NCBI GenBank assembly: GCA_023666945.1
Contig: JAMPAY010000002.1
Span: 124,001 to 188,000 of the forward strand
Reading direction: 5' to 3'
Origin: Paludibacter sp.
GTDB lineage: Bacteria; Bacteroidota; Bacteroidia; Bacteroidales; Paludibacteraceae
DNA length: 64,000 nt
Of this stretch, positions 45,652-54,443 are shown one piece after another. The notes beneath the pieces were generated by a model, which made no database searches, was not told the origin of the DNA, and saw only the letters and a list, made by a program, of their open reading frames with translations. A program made the translations under genes and the position numbers. Each line of letters starts with the position of its first letter. Positions within the stretch are counted from its first letter, which is position 1.

Positions 45652-48138
45652 TTAACGCAATCGGGCATTGAATCGCTCTTCATACGTTTTTTGCAAGCGC
45701 GCCATAACATTTTCTATCTGCTTGTCTTTAAGCGTATTTTCCGGGTCTTGCAACGTAAATGAAAGGGCGTAACTCTTTTTGCCGGCTTCCAAGGTTTTTC
45801 CCTCATATACATCGAACAATGCCACCCTGCGTAATAGTTTGCGTTCTGTTTCGAATGCGGCTTTACGCAAATCGGCAAATTCGACCGACTTATCCACCAA
45901 CAATGCCAAGTCGCGTTTTACTTCGGGGAACTTAGGCAGGTCGTTTATTACGGGTTTGTATTGCTTGTTTTGGCGCAGCAGTGTATTCCAATCCAAGTCG
46001 GCATAGAATACGTCCGATTCGATATCAAACTGCTTAAGCAGTTTTTTGTTGACAACTCCCATGAATCCTAATGTCTTTCCGTCAGGGGCAATGAGTGTCA
46101 GTCCTTCATGGAAGATGTCGTTTTGCAAGGGTTGGAAGGTGCACTTATCGGTATTGCCACCCAAGCGGCGCAATATATTGTTTACGTAGGCATGCAGTTG
46201 ATAGAAAGAGGTTTTCTCTTCGGCACGAACCCATGTTTGTGCCGTTTTCTTTCCCGTAAGCCACAATGCCAAGTGGAACTCTTCCGTATATGCTTTGAGC
46301 GGTTTTTGGTCGTCAGTGATAGTACGCTTGTGGTAGCAATTGCCAAACTCATAGAAACAGAGGTCGGCATTTTTGCGGTTTGCATTGCGTTGTATGCTTT
46401 CCAAACCACCGTAAAGCAAGGTTTGACGCATCAATGCCAAGTCGGCAGAAAGCGGATTCATTACGGTTACACAGGTATCAGGTGTCCAAAGCGTATTCTG
46501 TTCGTAATAGGATGTTTTGGTGAGTGAGTTGTTCAGTATCTCGTAGAATCCTTGAGCAGTCAGTTGCTCCGACACTTTGCGTTGCAAGGCTTGTGAATCG
46601 GGTTTGTGAGAGAACGACAAATTGCTATGCAGACTTTGTGACAGTTCTACGTTATTATAGCCGTATATACGCAATATGTCTTCTATAACATCGCAATCGC
46701 GTTGTACGTCAACACGATAGCGAGGTACTTGAAGACTATACGTTTTGTCTGCTTTGGCAGTGATGTTTATCTCTAAGGCTTTCAGTATTGTTTCTATCAG
46801 TTCCGCCCCTAATTGTTTGCCTATCAGACTATCCACCTTTTCTTCCGACAATGTTACCTCCCAAGGAGCAAAGGGCATGTCTGCGCTGAAAGGAGTAATA
46901 TCGGGTGTGAGTATGTCGGTGGGAGTGGCGACAATTGTTCCGCCTGCCACTTCTTGTATGAGCAATGCGCAGCGTTTCAGTACAGAAAGTGTATTGTTGG
47001 GGTCGCAACCGCGTTCGTAGCGGAACGACGCATCCGTACTGAGTTGATGACGACGGGCCGTCTTGCGGATGCTTACGGGATCGAAATAAGCACTTTCCAA
47101 GAATACGTTGGTCGTGCTTTCGGTTACTCCCGAGTCTTTCCCTCCGAATACGCCTGCCAAGCACATAGGTTCTTCAGTATTGCAAATCATCAAGTCGGCA
47201 GCATCCAATGTACGCTCAACATCGTCCAGCGTAGTAAACTTGGTTCCTGGCTCTACGTTGCGAACAATCACTTTGCCGCCTTTTATCTTGTCTGCATCGA
47301 AAGCATGCAATGCTTGTCCCATTTCGTGAAGCACGAAGTTGGTAACGTCCACTACATTGTTAATGGGGCGTAAGCCTATGCTTGTGAGCGCATTGCGCAG
47401 CCAATCGGGCGATTCGCCCACCTTGACGCCGGCAATGGTGAGCGCCGTATAGCGTGGGCAGGCTTTTGAATTTTGTATTTCAACACTTATGGGTTGATAG
47501 GCATCTGACTGAATGGAAAAGGTATCCACTGCAGGGCGCGTCAGACTGACCGAGTAGCCGTGCGTACGATAGTAGGCATATAGATCGCGGGCTACACCAT
47601 AGTGGCTTGCACCATCCGAACGGTTCGGGGTGATGTCCATTTCGATGATATAATCGTTATCGACATGGAAATAGTCTTTTGCCAATGTACCTACAGGAGT
47701 ATCTTCCGGCAATACCATAATACCATCGTGGGCACTGCCTACACCTATCTCATCTTCTGCACAGAGCATACCGAACGATTCCACACCGCGTATTTTGGAT
47801 TTCTTGATGCTGAACGATTCGTCGCCTTGCCACAAGGTTGTGCCAACAGTTGCCACAACCACTTTTTGACCGGCAGCAACATTAGGTGCTCCACACACGA
47901 TTTGCAAGGGTGTTTCGCTGCCGATATTGACGGTGGTAACATGCAGGTGGTCGGAGTTCTCGTGGGCGATACAAGTGAGCACTTCACCGATAACGAGACC
48001 CTCTAATCCTCCGCGTATACTCTCCGTTTTCTCCACTCCGCCTACCTCCAGACCAATGGAGGTAAGTACTTTTGCTGTTTCTTCCGCCGTATCAGGCAGG
48101 TTGATGTAGCGTTTAAGCCAATTATAAGATATATTCAT
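45652..48138 (-). CDS. pheT: Phenylalanyl-tRNA synthetase beta subunit
   Basis: 828-residue subunit of the tetrameric PheRS. Domain order: N-terminal B1, tRNA-binding OB domain (about 40-150, VIGEVLTCIAHENSDHLHVTTV in outline), B3/B4 editing region, B5 (RYRVDVQRDCDVIEDILRIYGYNN in outline), catalytic-like core, and C-terminal FDX-ACB anticodon domain (about 735-828, LPKFPEVKRDLALLVD). The alpha subunit pheS is not next to it, as in many Bacteroidota. Promoter at 48168-48199; chitosanase gene directly behind. Confidence 0.97.
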   Translation of the reverse strand: MNISYNWLKRYINLPDTAEETAKVLTSIGLEVGGVEKTESIRGGLEGLVIGEVLTCIAHENSDHLHVTTVNIGSETPLQIVCGAPNVAAGQKVVVATVGTTLWQGDESFSIKKSKIRGVESFGMLCAEDEIGVGSAHDGIMVLPEDTPVGTLAKDYFHVDNDYIIEMDITPNRSDGASHYGVARDLYAYYRTHGYSVSLTRPAVDTFSIQSDAYQPISVEIQNSKACPRYTALTIAGVKVGESPDWLRNALTSIGLRPINNVVDVTNFVLHEMGQALHAFDADKIKGGKVIVRNVEPGTKFTTLDDVERTLDAADLMICNTEEPMCLAGVFGGKDSGVTESTTNVFLESAYFDPVSIRKTARRHQLSTDASFRYERGCDPNNTLSVLKRCALLIQEVAGGTIVATPTDILTPDITPFSADMPFAPWEVTLSEEKVDSLIGKQLGAELIETILKALEINITAKADKTYSLQVPRYRVDVQRDCDVIEDILRIYGYNNVELSQSLHSNLSFSHKPDSQALQRKVSEQLTAQGFYEILNNSLTKTSYYEQNTLWTPDTCVTVMNPLSADLALMRQTLLYGGLESIQRNANRKNADLCFYEFGNCYHKRTITDDQKPLKAYTEEFHLALWLTGKKTAQTWVRAEEKTSFYQLHAYVNNILRRLGGNTDKCTFQPLQNDIFHEGLTLIAPDGKTLGFMGVVNKKLLKQFDIESDVFYADLDWNTLLRQNKQYKPVINDLPKFPEVKRDLALLVDKSVEFADLRKAAFETERKLLRRVALFDVYEGKTLEAGKKSYALSFTLQDPENTLKDKQIENVMARLQKTYEERFNARLR

Positions 48139-48167
48139 GGTCAGTTTACCTTATTTCATAATACCGC

Positions 48168-48199
48168 GCAAAGGTAGCCTTTTTTTTCGGAATACACAA
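48168..48199 (-). promoter_or_regulatory. Promoter for pheT
   Basis: Minus strand: TTG (48197-48199), 20 bp, TACCTTTGC (48168-48176). Leader about 25 nt. Confidence 0.78.
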
Positions 48200-48231
48200 C
48201 AACCTGAGCCGTGGCTATGCTACAGTAAGGG

Positions 48232-49197
48232 TCAATTTGACGGTTTAATCCAAGGATAGCGGCTTTGTGCTTCGCTGAGCAGTTTGTCGGTGTGTTGTCT
48301 GAAGGCTTTGTATTCTTCTCCGTCGGGATGCAGTGGCTTGTGGTTGTGCATTTTGCGTAGTTGTAACAAGGTTTTGATCTCTGTACGCGTATCGATCGAC
48401 AGCCATGTTTCGCCAAATCGTTCCCATATGTAATCGACTGCTTGTGCGGATGGATGCAGCATATCCGTATCATAGAAACGATAGTCGCGCAATTCGTCCA
48501 TCAGTATCTCGTAGGCAGGGAAATAGGTGCATTCGGCAGTGGTGCAGGTTGTAAGCAATTGCTCAATAGCAAGTAAGAGAGTGCTTTTGCTGAGTTGGTT
48601 CTGATGCAGTCCGTCTTTGCGGTGGCGTATGGGCGAAACGGTGAAGATAATACGTTTATTGCGCAGGGTGGGGAGGGCTAATAAGGAGCGATAGGTCGTC
48701 ACTATTTCTTCTACACTGAGACGGCGGTATGTGAATGATGATGCAGGCAGACGATGACAATTTCCTACAATTTGCTTTTCATACTCATATACTCGGGCAC
48801 TGCCGAAAGTCAGAATAAGTACGTCTGATGCAGCCAATATCTTGGCACCTTGCTCCAACGATTGTTGAAGTTGGTTGAGCAGGCTTTCCTTGCAGGGAGA
48901 AGAGAATTGCCCGTGATGCAATAACGAGTGGTAAAGCCCGTTGTGAAACACAATGGGCAGTTGTTGCATAACCGAATCAATGTTGCTGTCGATGGTTTGC
49001 TGCAAGAGGGTGATGCATTGTGCTATGCTCAGTGGATTGTATAATGTGCCAAAGGGGTTATTGCTGACTTGGAAAAAAGCATCGGCAAGTTTCTGTGTCA
49101 TGTTGTCGGCAAAGCAAGAGCCGATAAGCAAAATCTTATCTTGATAGGTTATCTCTTTAGATGCGTGTGGAATGTCCACTTTAGTGAGTAGTTCCAT
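48232..49197 (-). CDS. GSCFA-domain protein
   Basis: 321-residue cytoplasmic-looking protein with the GSCFA signature LIGSCFADNM at about 25-34 (Ser27, in SGNH-like position), LTFGSARVYE, FTVSPIRHRKDG, and FYDTDMLHPS near the middle, where the Asp and His of a triad would lie. The GSCFA family is an SGNH-hydrolase-like group with no established substrate. It begins 10 bp after the LolC/E-like gene, so the two form an operon. Confidence 0.88.
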   Translation of the reverse strand: MELLTKVDIPHASKEITYQDKILLIGSCFADNMTQKLADAFFQVSNNPFGTLYNPLSIAQCITLLQQTIDSNIDSVMQQLPIVFHNGLYHSLLHHGQFSSPCKESLLNQLQQSLEQGAKILAASDVLILTFGSARVYEYEKQIVGNCHRLPASSFTYRRLSVEEIVTTYRSLLALPTLRNKRIIFTVSPIRHRKDGLHQNQLSKSTLLLAIEQLLTTCTTAECTYFPAYEILMDELRDYRFYDTDMLHPSAQAVDYIWERFGETWLSIDTRTEIKTLLQLRKMHNHKPLHPDGEEYKAFRQHTDKLLSEAQSRYPWIKPSN

Positions 49198-49207
49198 GGC
49201 GTGATGA

Positions 49208-50458
49208 TTATTCGAAATGCATTACCTTGGCGGGTGAAATGCGGGTGATAATAACGGAAGGAGCTAACAAGACAAGCATGGTCAGCCCAAATGTACCGAT
49301 GTTGAGCAAAGCCCACCATCCCCAATGGAAAGCAATCGGAACGTAACTGACATAGTATGCCGTAGGGTCGAGGGGTAGGAGGTGGAAGAAATACTGAATA
49401 GTACACAATCCCAATCCGAGCAGATTGCCCCATAGCATTCCTTTGCCTACAAGAAATGATGCCTGCCACAAGAAAATACGGCGTATATATGTGTTGTCGG
49501 CTCCTAATGCTTTTAGTGTTCCGATAAGTTGAATGGCGTCTAAAATCAGAATGATAAGACCGGAAATGATGTTGAATCCGGATACGCACAACATGAGGAA
49601 AATAATTACTACTACGTTCAGATTGAGCAAGTCAAGCCATGAAAAAATGGCGGGGTTCAGTTGTATGATATTCTGTGTATAGAAGAAATTTCCGTCGGCA
49701 TCTGCTTGGTTTGCAGTGGCAAAATATACCCGGTCGCTCACTTCGGATAGTTGGCTGAAGTCGTTCAAGAGCAATTCGGCTCCCGATACTTGTTGGTTGC
49801 TCCATCCATTAAGTTGTTGCACCTGGCGAATATCCCCCAGCAGGAAATAGTTGTCATAGTCGGCAAAATCGGTATTGTACAATCCCGCTATCTTGAACTT
49901 GCGGGCGCGCACATTCTCTTGCACAAAATAGCAGAAGAAGGCATCTCCGTTTTGTAATCCGACCAACCGGGCTAACTTTTCGGATACTAATACTTCATTT
50001 ACTTGTGTGGGCAGATGTCCTTCTACAAGGTTTTCGGCAAAAAACTGCCATTCGGGAGGAGTGAGAGTATCCGACGGCAGTGGTTGTCCTTTGAAAACTA
50101 TACCTTGAAATGCGCAGTCGGTTTTAACCATGCCGGGTTTGGTGGCAAAACGATGTGCTGAACGTACGCCTTTGAGGTGTTGCAGATGGCTTAACAACGA
50201 ATCGGAAATGCATACGGGCTGCATTTCGTAGGTATTGTTGTTGTCGAAATTTACTACTTGTATATGACTTCCGAATCCCGTTACTTTGCGTTGCACCTCT
50301 TGCTTGAAACCGATAACAACAAATAAGGTGATAATCATAACGGCAATTCCGATAACAATACCTGCCAATGCCACTTTGACGGCAGGGCGCGACATGCGCT
50401 TGCCGGAATTGGCAAGCGAGTAGTAAAGGCGTTTCGCTATGAAAAATTCACTATACAT
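49208..50458 (-). CDS. LolC/E-like ABC transporter permease
   Basis: 416-residue FtsX/MacB-type permease with four transmembrane segments: one at about 30-55 (VKVALAGIVIGIAVMIITL), a large periplasmic MacB-like domain, and three at the C-terminus (NVVVIIFLMLCVSGFNIISG ... ending in PAKVMHFE). The pattern and the SRPAVKVALAGIVIGI start fit LolC/LolE, which extract lipoproteins from the inner membrane. The ATPase LolD is not in the window. ATG at 50458 lies only about three nt behind the predicted transcription start. Confidence 0.86.
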   Translation of the reverse strand: MYSEFFIAKRLYYSLANSGKRMSRPAVKVALAGIVIGIAVMIITLFVVIGFKQEVQRKVTGFGSHIQVVNFDNNNTYEMQPVCISDSLLSHLQHLKGVRSAHRFATKPGMVKTDCAFQGIVFKGQPLPSDTLTPPEWQFFAENLVEGHLPTQVNEVLVSEKLARLVGLQNGDAFFCYFVQENVRARKFKIAGLYNTDFADYDNYFLLGDIRQVQQLNGWSNQQVSGAELLLNDFSQLSEVSDRVYFATANQADADGNFFYTQNIIQLNPAIFSWLDLLNLNVVVIIFLMLCVSGFNIISGLIILILDAIQLIGTLKALGADNTYIRRIFLWQASFLVGKGMLWGNLLGLGLCTIQYFFHLLPLDPTAYYVSYVPIAFHWGWWALLNIGTFGLTMLVLLAPSVIITRISPAKVMHFE

Positions 50459-50466
50459 AGAGACTA

Positions 50467-50498
50467 CAAAGGTACGATTATTTCTGCAACTGTACAAA
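50467..50498 (-). promoter_or_regulatory. Promoter for the LolC/E-GSCFA operon, near-leaderless
   Basis: Minus strand: TTTG (50495-50498; TTG 50495-50497), 20 bp, TACCTTTG (50467-50474), followed by TAGTCTCT and ATG. The leader is thus only a few nt. Confidence 0.75.
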
Positions 50499-50717
50499 CG
50501 CATTACAAAGTGGTATTGGGGGACACAATGAAGCAAGCAATAGGTTTTTCGATACAATGACAATAAAACAAAGTATCGGCAACGAATAGGGTGCTTCCTT
50601 AAGGGTATAGTAGGAAGATGCTCTTATGGAAAAACGGTATTAAAAGATATGCGTTGTGATGTGAATGATTGTAAAAATATGGCGGAATGTTAAAAGAAAT
50701 GATAGAAGGCATATCTG

Positions 50718-50733
50718 TGGCACGAAATTTGCA
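50718..50733 (+). promoter_or_regulatory. Sigma-54 (RpoN) promoter
   Basis: TGGCACGAAATTTGCA matches the sigma-54 consensus TGGCACG-N4-TTGCA at every conserved base (GG at -24, GC at -12, exact spacing). Start expected about 12 bp downstream, leaving a leader of about 30 nt to the ATG at 50775. An interrupted dyad CTTCCT...AGGAAG at 50594-50617 lies at enhancer distance. The rest of the 50459-50774 gap holds only the LolC/E promoter. Confidence 0.85.
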
Positions 50734-50774
50734 AGACAATTATCAATCGGTAAACAACATAAAAACAGGCTTAC

Positions 50775-51182
50775 ATGAAACGTATATCACTATCTATACT
50801 TGCAATGCTTACTTTTCTGTTTGTTATGGCACAATCGGAAAATGTACATTGCATGAGAAGTGCGGAAGATGAGGCGGAAAAGCAGACGGAGATGATGCAA
50901 CGCGAACTTCAACTGACACCTGCACAACGTGATTCGGTGTATGCCATCAACTTAAAATACGCAGAAGCACGTCGTATCTCGAATACGCGTGGAGAGGCAC
51001 TTGAACGGCTAAATGCAATGGATGCCGAATTGAAAGAAGTGCTGACGCCTGAGCAGTATTATAAGTTTATGAACGTACAACTGAATAATGGTCCGAAACG
51101 TCCGGCTACGGTAGTCAAACGGATGAATCAGGAAACGTTGCAACGTCGGACGCTTCGGGGCGATGTCGATAGCATCAGATGA
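50775..51182 (+). CDS. Small secreted helical protein, Spy/CpxP-like
   Basis: 135 residues. Signal peptide (about 1-19, ending VMAQS), then a highly charged helical protein with two LTPxQ motifs (LTPAQRDSVY about 54-63, LTPEQYYKF about 97-105), the mark of Spy/CpxP-type periplasmic chaperones and their Bacteroidota relatives. That assignment rests on the motif and size; sequence identity cannot be judged. It is the only gene in the window with a sigma-54 promoter. Its last 8 bp overlap the 3' end of the convergent PAP2 gene. Confidence 0.8.
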   Translation: MKRISLSILAMLTFLFVMAQSENVHCMRSAEDEAEKQTEMMQRELQLTPAQRDSVYAINLKYAEARRISNTRGEALERLNAMDAELKEVLTPEQYYKFMNVQLNNGPKRPATVVKRMNQETLQRRTLRGDVDSIR

Positions 51183-51840
51183 AGCAGCAAAAGACCAATG
51201 TGAGACTGCAGACGAATGCAATCGAATAATTCCAAAGAGGAGGGACAGAAGTCTCTCCTTTTTTTAGGACACCGCTTTTGCATAAGCACCAATAGCCCGA
51301 TAGTGCTAATACGGTACCGACCAACAGTCCTCCTATAATGTCTCCGGGGTAGTGTGCTCCCAAGTACATGCGCGACCAACAATTAAGCAATGTCCAAAGC
51401 ACGAGCGGAATACTGACACGCCAATTCCGCCAAATGAGAGCAAAGAGCAAGGTGCAACACCAGGTGTTGGCAGCATGGGAAGATACAAATCCGTATAATC
51501 CTCCTTTATACCCTCTGACGCTATGCAACAATCCTTGCAGCATGGGTTCGTGTGTGGGGCGTAATCGTTCAACCACATTCTTGATAATACCAGAAGATAT
51601 GTAATCAGCCAAGCCGATACAGATACCGAAAGCGAGGATAATACCTATACTGTATTTGCCATAGCGGCGTACGATAGCCGCTATCAAGAGGATGTATAGC
51701 GGTAGCCATGTGAGACGCTGCGATATGTTCCACAGAAATGTATCTAAAAATACAGTGTGGGCTTGGTTTATCAAAACCAATAAATGGGCATCCGCTTGCA
51801 GAAGCATTTGGAATACACCTTCTTGCAAAAGTAGGGTCAT
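51175..51840 (-). CDS. PAP2-family membrane phosphatase
   Basis: 221-residue, six-helix phosphatase of the PAP2 superfamily. The three active-site motifs are present: KNVVERLRP (KxxxxxxRP), SSHAANT (PSGH-like with Ser in place of Pro-Ser-Gly spacing, catalytic His kept) and SRMYLGAHYPGDIIGG (SRxxxxxHxxxD). Family members dephosphorylate lipid phosphates such as undecaprenyl pyrophosphate or phosphatidylglycerophosphate; the substrate is unknown. ATG at 51840 overlaps the batE stop (ATGA), so it is the coupled last gene of the bat operon. Confidence 0.9.
   Translation of the reverse strand: MTLLLQEGVFQMLLQADAHLLVLINQAHTVFLDTFLWNISQRLTWLPLYILLIAAIVRRYGKYSIGIILAFGICIGLADYISSGIIKNVVERLRPTHEPMLQGLLHSVRGYKGGLYGFVSSHAANTWCCTLLFALIWRNWRVSIPLVLWTLLNCWSRMYLGAHYPGDIIGGLLVGTVLALSGYWCLCKSGVLKKGETSVPPLWNYSIAFVCSLTLVFCCFI
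51238..51266 (+). terminator. Terminator of the Spy-like gene, inside the PAP2 gene
   Basis: 9-bp arms (51238-51246, 51251-51259, one G-U pair), AGAA loop, then eight T ending at 51266. It sits within the opposing PAP2 coding sequence. Confidence 0.82.
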
Positions 51841-52580
51841 ACTTGTTCGAGTGCTGTAAGTTTTATCCAACCAACATGATTACCTACACGTATTTCCGCC
51901 CAATCGGCAAGTGTCGATTTTATATGTACGGTAGTTCCCTCATGCAAAATAAAGAGGTCTGTTCCCGATTTATCAGGACTGCTTTTGGCATTTACGATGC
52001 CTTGCACAATGACGGCTTCGCTACGTGTTGTATTTTCGTGATGACGGATACCTGCAAAACCGAAGCAGACGATACTGAATAACAGACATATCCATGCTGT
52101 ATGAAATCCAGTTTTACGCAAAGCCAACGGGGTGGCAAAGGCAAAGAGCAAACTGCCGCAGAGTACCAGTATAAACAATGCAAAACTTATCCATATCCAT
52201 GTTTGTTCGCTCGCAAGTCTTATTAGCAAGGTGGTCCATTGCGAAAGGAAGAAAGTGGAATCGTCTTCCATATTGTCTATAATGCGCGATTGTGCCAACT
52301 GCAAGTTGTAACGGGCGTCTTTGTAGCGTGGGCGCAGTTGCAAAGCACGTTTGTAGTGCAGTATGCTTTGTGCGAGTTCGCTTGATTTGTAATAGGCGTT
52401 ACCGATGTTATAATGCAATTCAGCCGACGGATATATGCTCAAGAGCGAGTCATAACGTACGATGGCTTCCGTATAATCGCCTGCCGCATAATAGGCATTG
52501 GCTTCGTCAAAAGCCGTTTGTCCCCAGACCGAAAGAATGGAGCAAAGAATACTTATCGCAAATAAAGAATGTCGTTTCAT
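51837..52580 (-). CDS. batE: BatE-like TPR and SH3 protein
   Basis: 247 residues: signal peptide, two to three tetratricopeptide repeats (about 22-95, YYAAGDYTEAIVRYDSLL; ELHYNIGNAYYKSSELAQSI in part), two transmembrane segments (about 131-152 and 160-178) and a C-terminal bacterial SH3 domain (NAKSSPDKSGTDLFILHEGTTV). This is the BatE layout from Bacteroides aerotolerance operons. It starts 7 bp after batD. Confidence 0.9.
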   Translation of the reverse strand: MKRHSLFAISILCSILSVWGQTAFDEANAYYAAGDYTEAIVRYDSLLSIYPSAELHYNIGNAYYKSSELAQSILHYKRALQLRPRYKDARYNLQLAQSRIIDNMEDDSTFFLSQWTTLLIRLASEQTWIWISFALFILVLCGSLLFAFATPLALRKTGFHTAWICLLFSIVCFGFAGIRHHENTTRSEAVIVQGIVNAKSSPDKSGTDLFILHEGTTVHIKSTLADWAEIRVGNHVGWIKLTALEQV

Positions 52581-52587
52581 AGTAGGA

Positions 52588-54423
52588 TTATAAATTGCAG
52601 TTTTCTAACCGATTGATGAGTGTGGCAGTTTGTTGATAGATGTCTTGCATTTGATGTTCGGATCCGGATGGAGCGTAGCGGGCAAATTCAGCCGTAGACA
52701 ATACGTTATGCACTTCTTGTATGATATTTTCGCCAATGCCTTTTTCTTGCAATATCTGTGCTATATTCTCTTTGTTAAGTTGGGCTGTAGGTATCGACAA
52801 ACGATAACTCAAATAGGTCCATGCAGCTCTTTCTATTTCTTCATAAAATGCCTCTTTCTTATTGTCTGCCAATAGTTTTTTTGCTTGACGTAAACGGCGT
52901 TGTGTCACTTTGTTGGCCTTCTTGTAGTGTACGCGTTGCAAATCGGCATTTTCTTTCAGACGCCTGCGGAACACTATAAATACGATGACTGTCAGCAGGA
53001 AAGGTATGAGATACAGTCCTCGGAATGCCCATGTGCCGAAACTGATGGTAGTCCGTGCTGCGTTGGGTAGTTCTCCTGTGTAAATGTAGCGAATGTCTGT
53101 ACCGATTTGCTTGATGTCTTCTTTACTGACGAAATCGGATGTAACGGTAGTTTGGTCGTCAGCTCCGCGTTTTACATGCAATGAGTATTCAGGAGTAGAA
53201 AGCGTTTTGTAAGCGCGTTCTTGTGTATCGTAGTAAGAAAAGTCAAGGGGAGGAATCACAAAATCTCCTGCAGCACGCGGAATGGCAAGATATTCGATTG
53301 TCTTTGTACCCGATACACCGGCTGTTGTATTTTTGAAATTGTTGGTTACTTTGGGGTCGTAAACCTCAAAACCTTCGGGCCAATCTATAGAGGGTGTTTT
53401 TAGGAGTTTCAAATTACCGGTACCACTGATTTCTATCTTGATAGTTACGGCATCGTTGGTTTGGAGTTCGGTGGCTGTAATGGATGAGTTGATTCTGAAT
53501 TTACCTACGCCTCCTGAAAACCCGGTAGGTTTGCCGGCTGGAAGGGCAGATACGTTGATGGTTATTCCGGGTGCTGTTATATTTTTTGCCACATTGGTAT
53601 ACGAACCGAAGAAATCATCAAATATACTGCGCGCTTGTGCTTTGTTTTGTACACGCAAGATGGCTTCAAATGAGGCAGGTTCGATGTTTATAGTCCCACT
53701 ATGCTGCGGATATAGCAAGGTTTGATAGAGAATGGCGGTTTGGTAATTGCGCCCGTTATAGTGCTCCAACTCTGTCTGTATCTCACCCAATTCCAAATCT
53801 TGTTTTAGAAAACCTTTGTATTCAGGCAACTTGGTGTTGTTGGTGAATTGCGTGACATCCACGCCGGCAAAATAGAGTTTATACGAAAGCAAGATACATT
53901 CTTGCTCTTGCACATGGGTCTTGCCGGCTATGGTACGGATAAATATGTTGTCGGAAGATACATTGGTGGCGGAAGCGGTATTGTCGGAACGACCTGCATT
54001 ATTGTTGTTTTGTTCGGATGATGTTCCGGTTTTGTTGGGAGGCAATACGGTTATCTTCAGTCCGTTTGATGTGTATGTTTGTTTATCTATTACAATGGTG
54101 GCAGGATGGATGCTGAAAGTTCCCTCTTTGTTGGCGCAAAGGGTGTATGTGTAGGTTTGTGAGAAAGACGATGTTCGTTTTCCGTTTATCCATTGTGTAC
54201 TTCGGCTGCTGGAAGTATAAGGACCTGCAAGAATGTCGAAATGCTCCAACTCGGGGGCTCTTAAGTCTTTCGATTGCTGATTGACGCTATACGTTAAATG
54301 AAAAGGTTGCCCCAAAACTACTTGTGTGGGGGCGGATGCCTGAAAAGTAACTTCTTCACCGCTTGCAGCCAAGGGTAGAAGAAATGCTACCGCTATAATC
54401 AGTATGTGATATATTTGCTTCAT
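52588..54423 (-). CDS. batD: BatD, large membrane-anchored oxygen-tolerance protein
   Basis: 611 residues: signal peptide (about 1-23), a long periplasmic part of beta-sandwich repeats (VTFQASAPTQVVLGQPFHLTY in outline; PAGKPTGFSGGVGKF), one transmembrane helix near residue 475 (LYLIPFLLTVIVFIVF) and a basic cytoplasmic tail with helices. Matches the BatD 'oxygen tolerance' family. ATG at 54423 gives a clean signal peptide; an earlier ATG nine codons upstream spoils it. 20 bp after batC, 7 bp before batE. Confidence 0.92.
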   Translation of the reverse strand: MKQIYHILIIAVAFLLPLAASGEEVTFQASAPTQVVLGQPFHLTYSVNQQSKDLRAPELEHFDILAGPYTSSSRSTQWINGKRTSSFSQTYTYTLCANKEGTFSIHPATIVIDKQTYTSNGLKITVLPPNKTGTSSEQNNNNAGRSDNTASATNVSSDNIFIRTIAGKTHVQEQECILLSYKLYFAGVDVTQFTNNTKLPEYKGFLKQDLELGEIQTELEHYNGRNYQTAILYQTLLYPQHSGTINIEPASFEAILRVQNKAQARSIFDDFFGSYTNVAKNITAPGITINVSALPAGKPTGFSGGVGKFRINSSITATELQTNDAVTIKIEISGTGNLKLLKTPSIDWPEGFEVYDPKVTNNFKNTTAGVSGTKTIEYLAIPRAAGDFVIPPLDFSYYDTQERAYKTLSTPEYSLHVKRGADDQTTVTSDFVSKEDIKQIGTDIRYIYTGELPNAARTTISFGTWAFRGLYLIPFLLTVIVFIVFRRRLKENADLQRVHYKKANKVTQRRLRQAKKLLADNKKEAFYEEIERAAWTYLSYRLSIPTAQLNKENIAQILQEKGIGENIIQEVHNVLSTAEFARYAPSGSEHQMQDIYQQTATLINRLENCNL

Positions 54424-54443
54424 ATTTTCGTAATTACGTCTGT

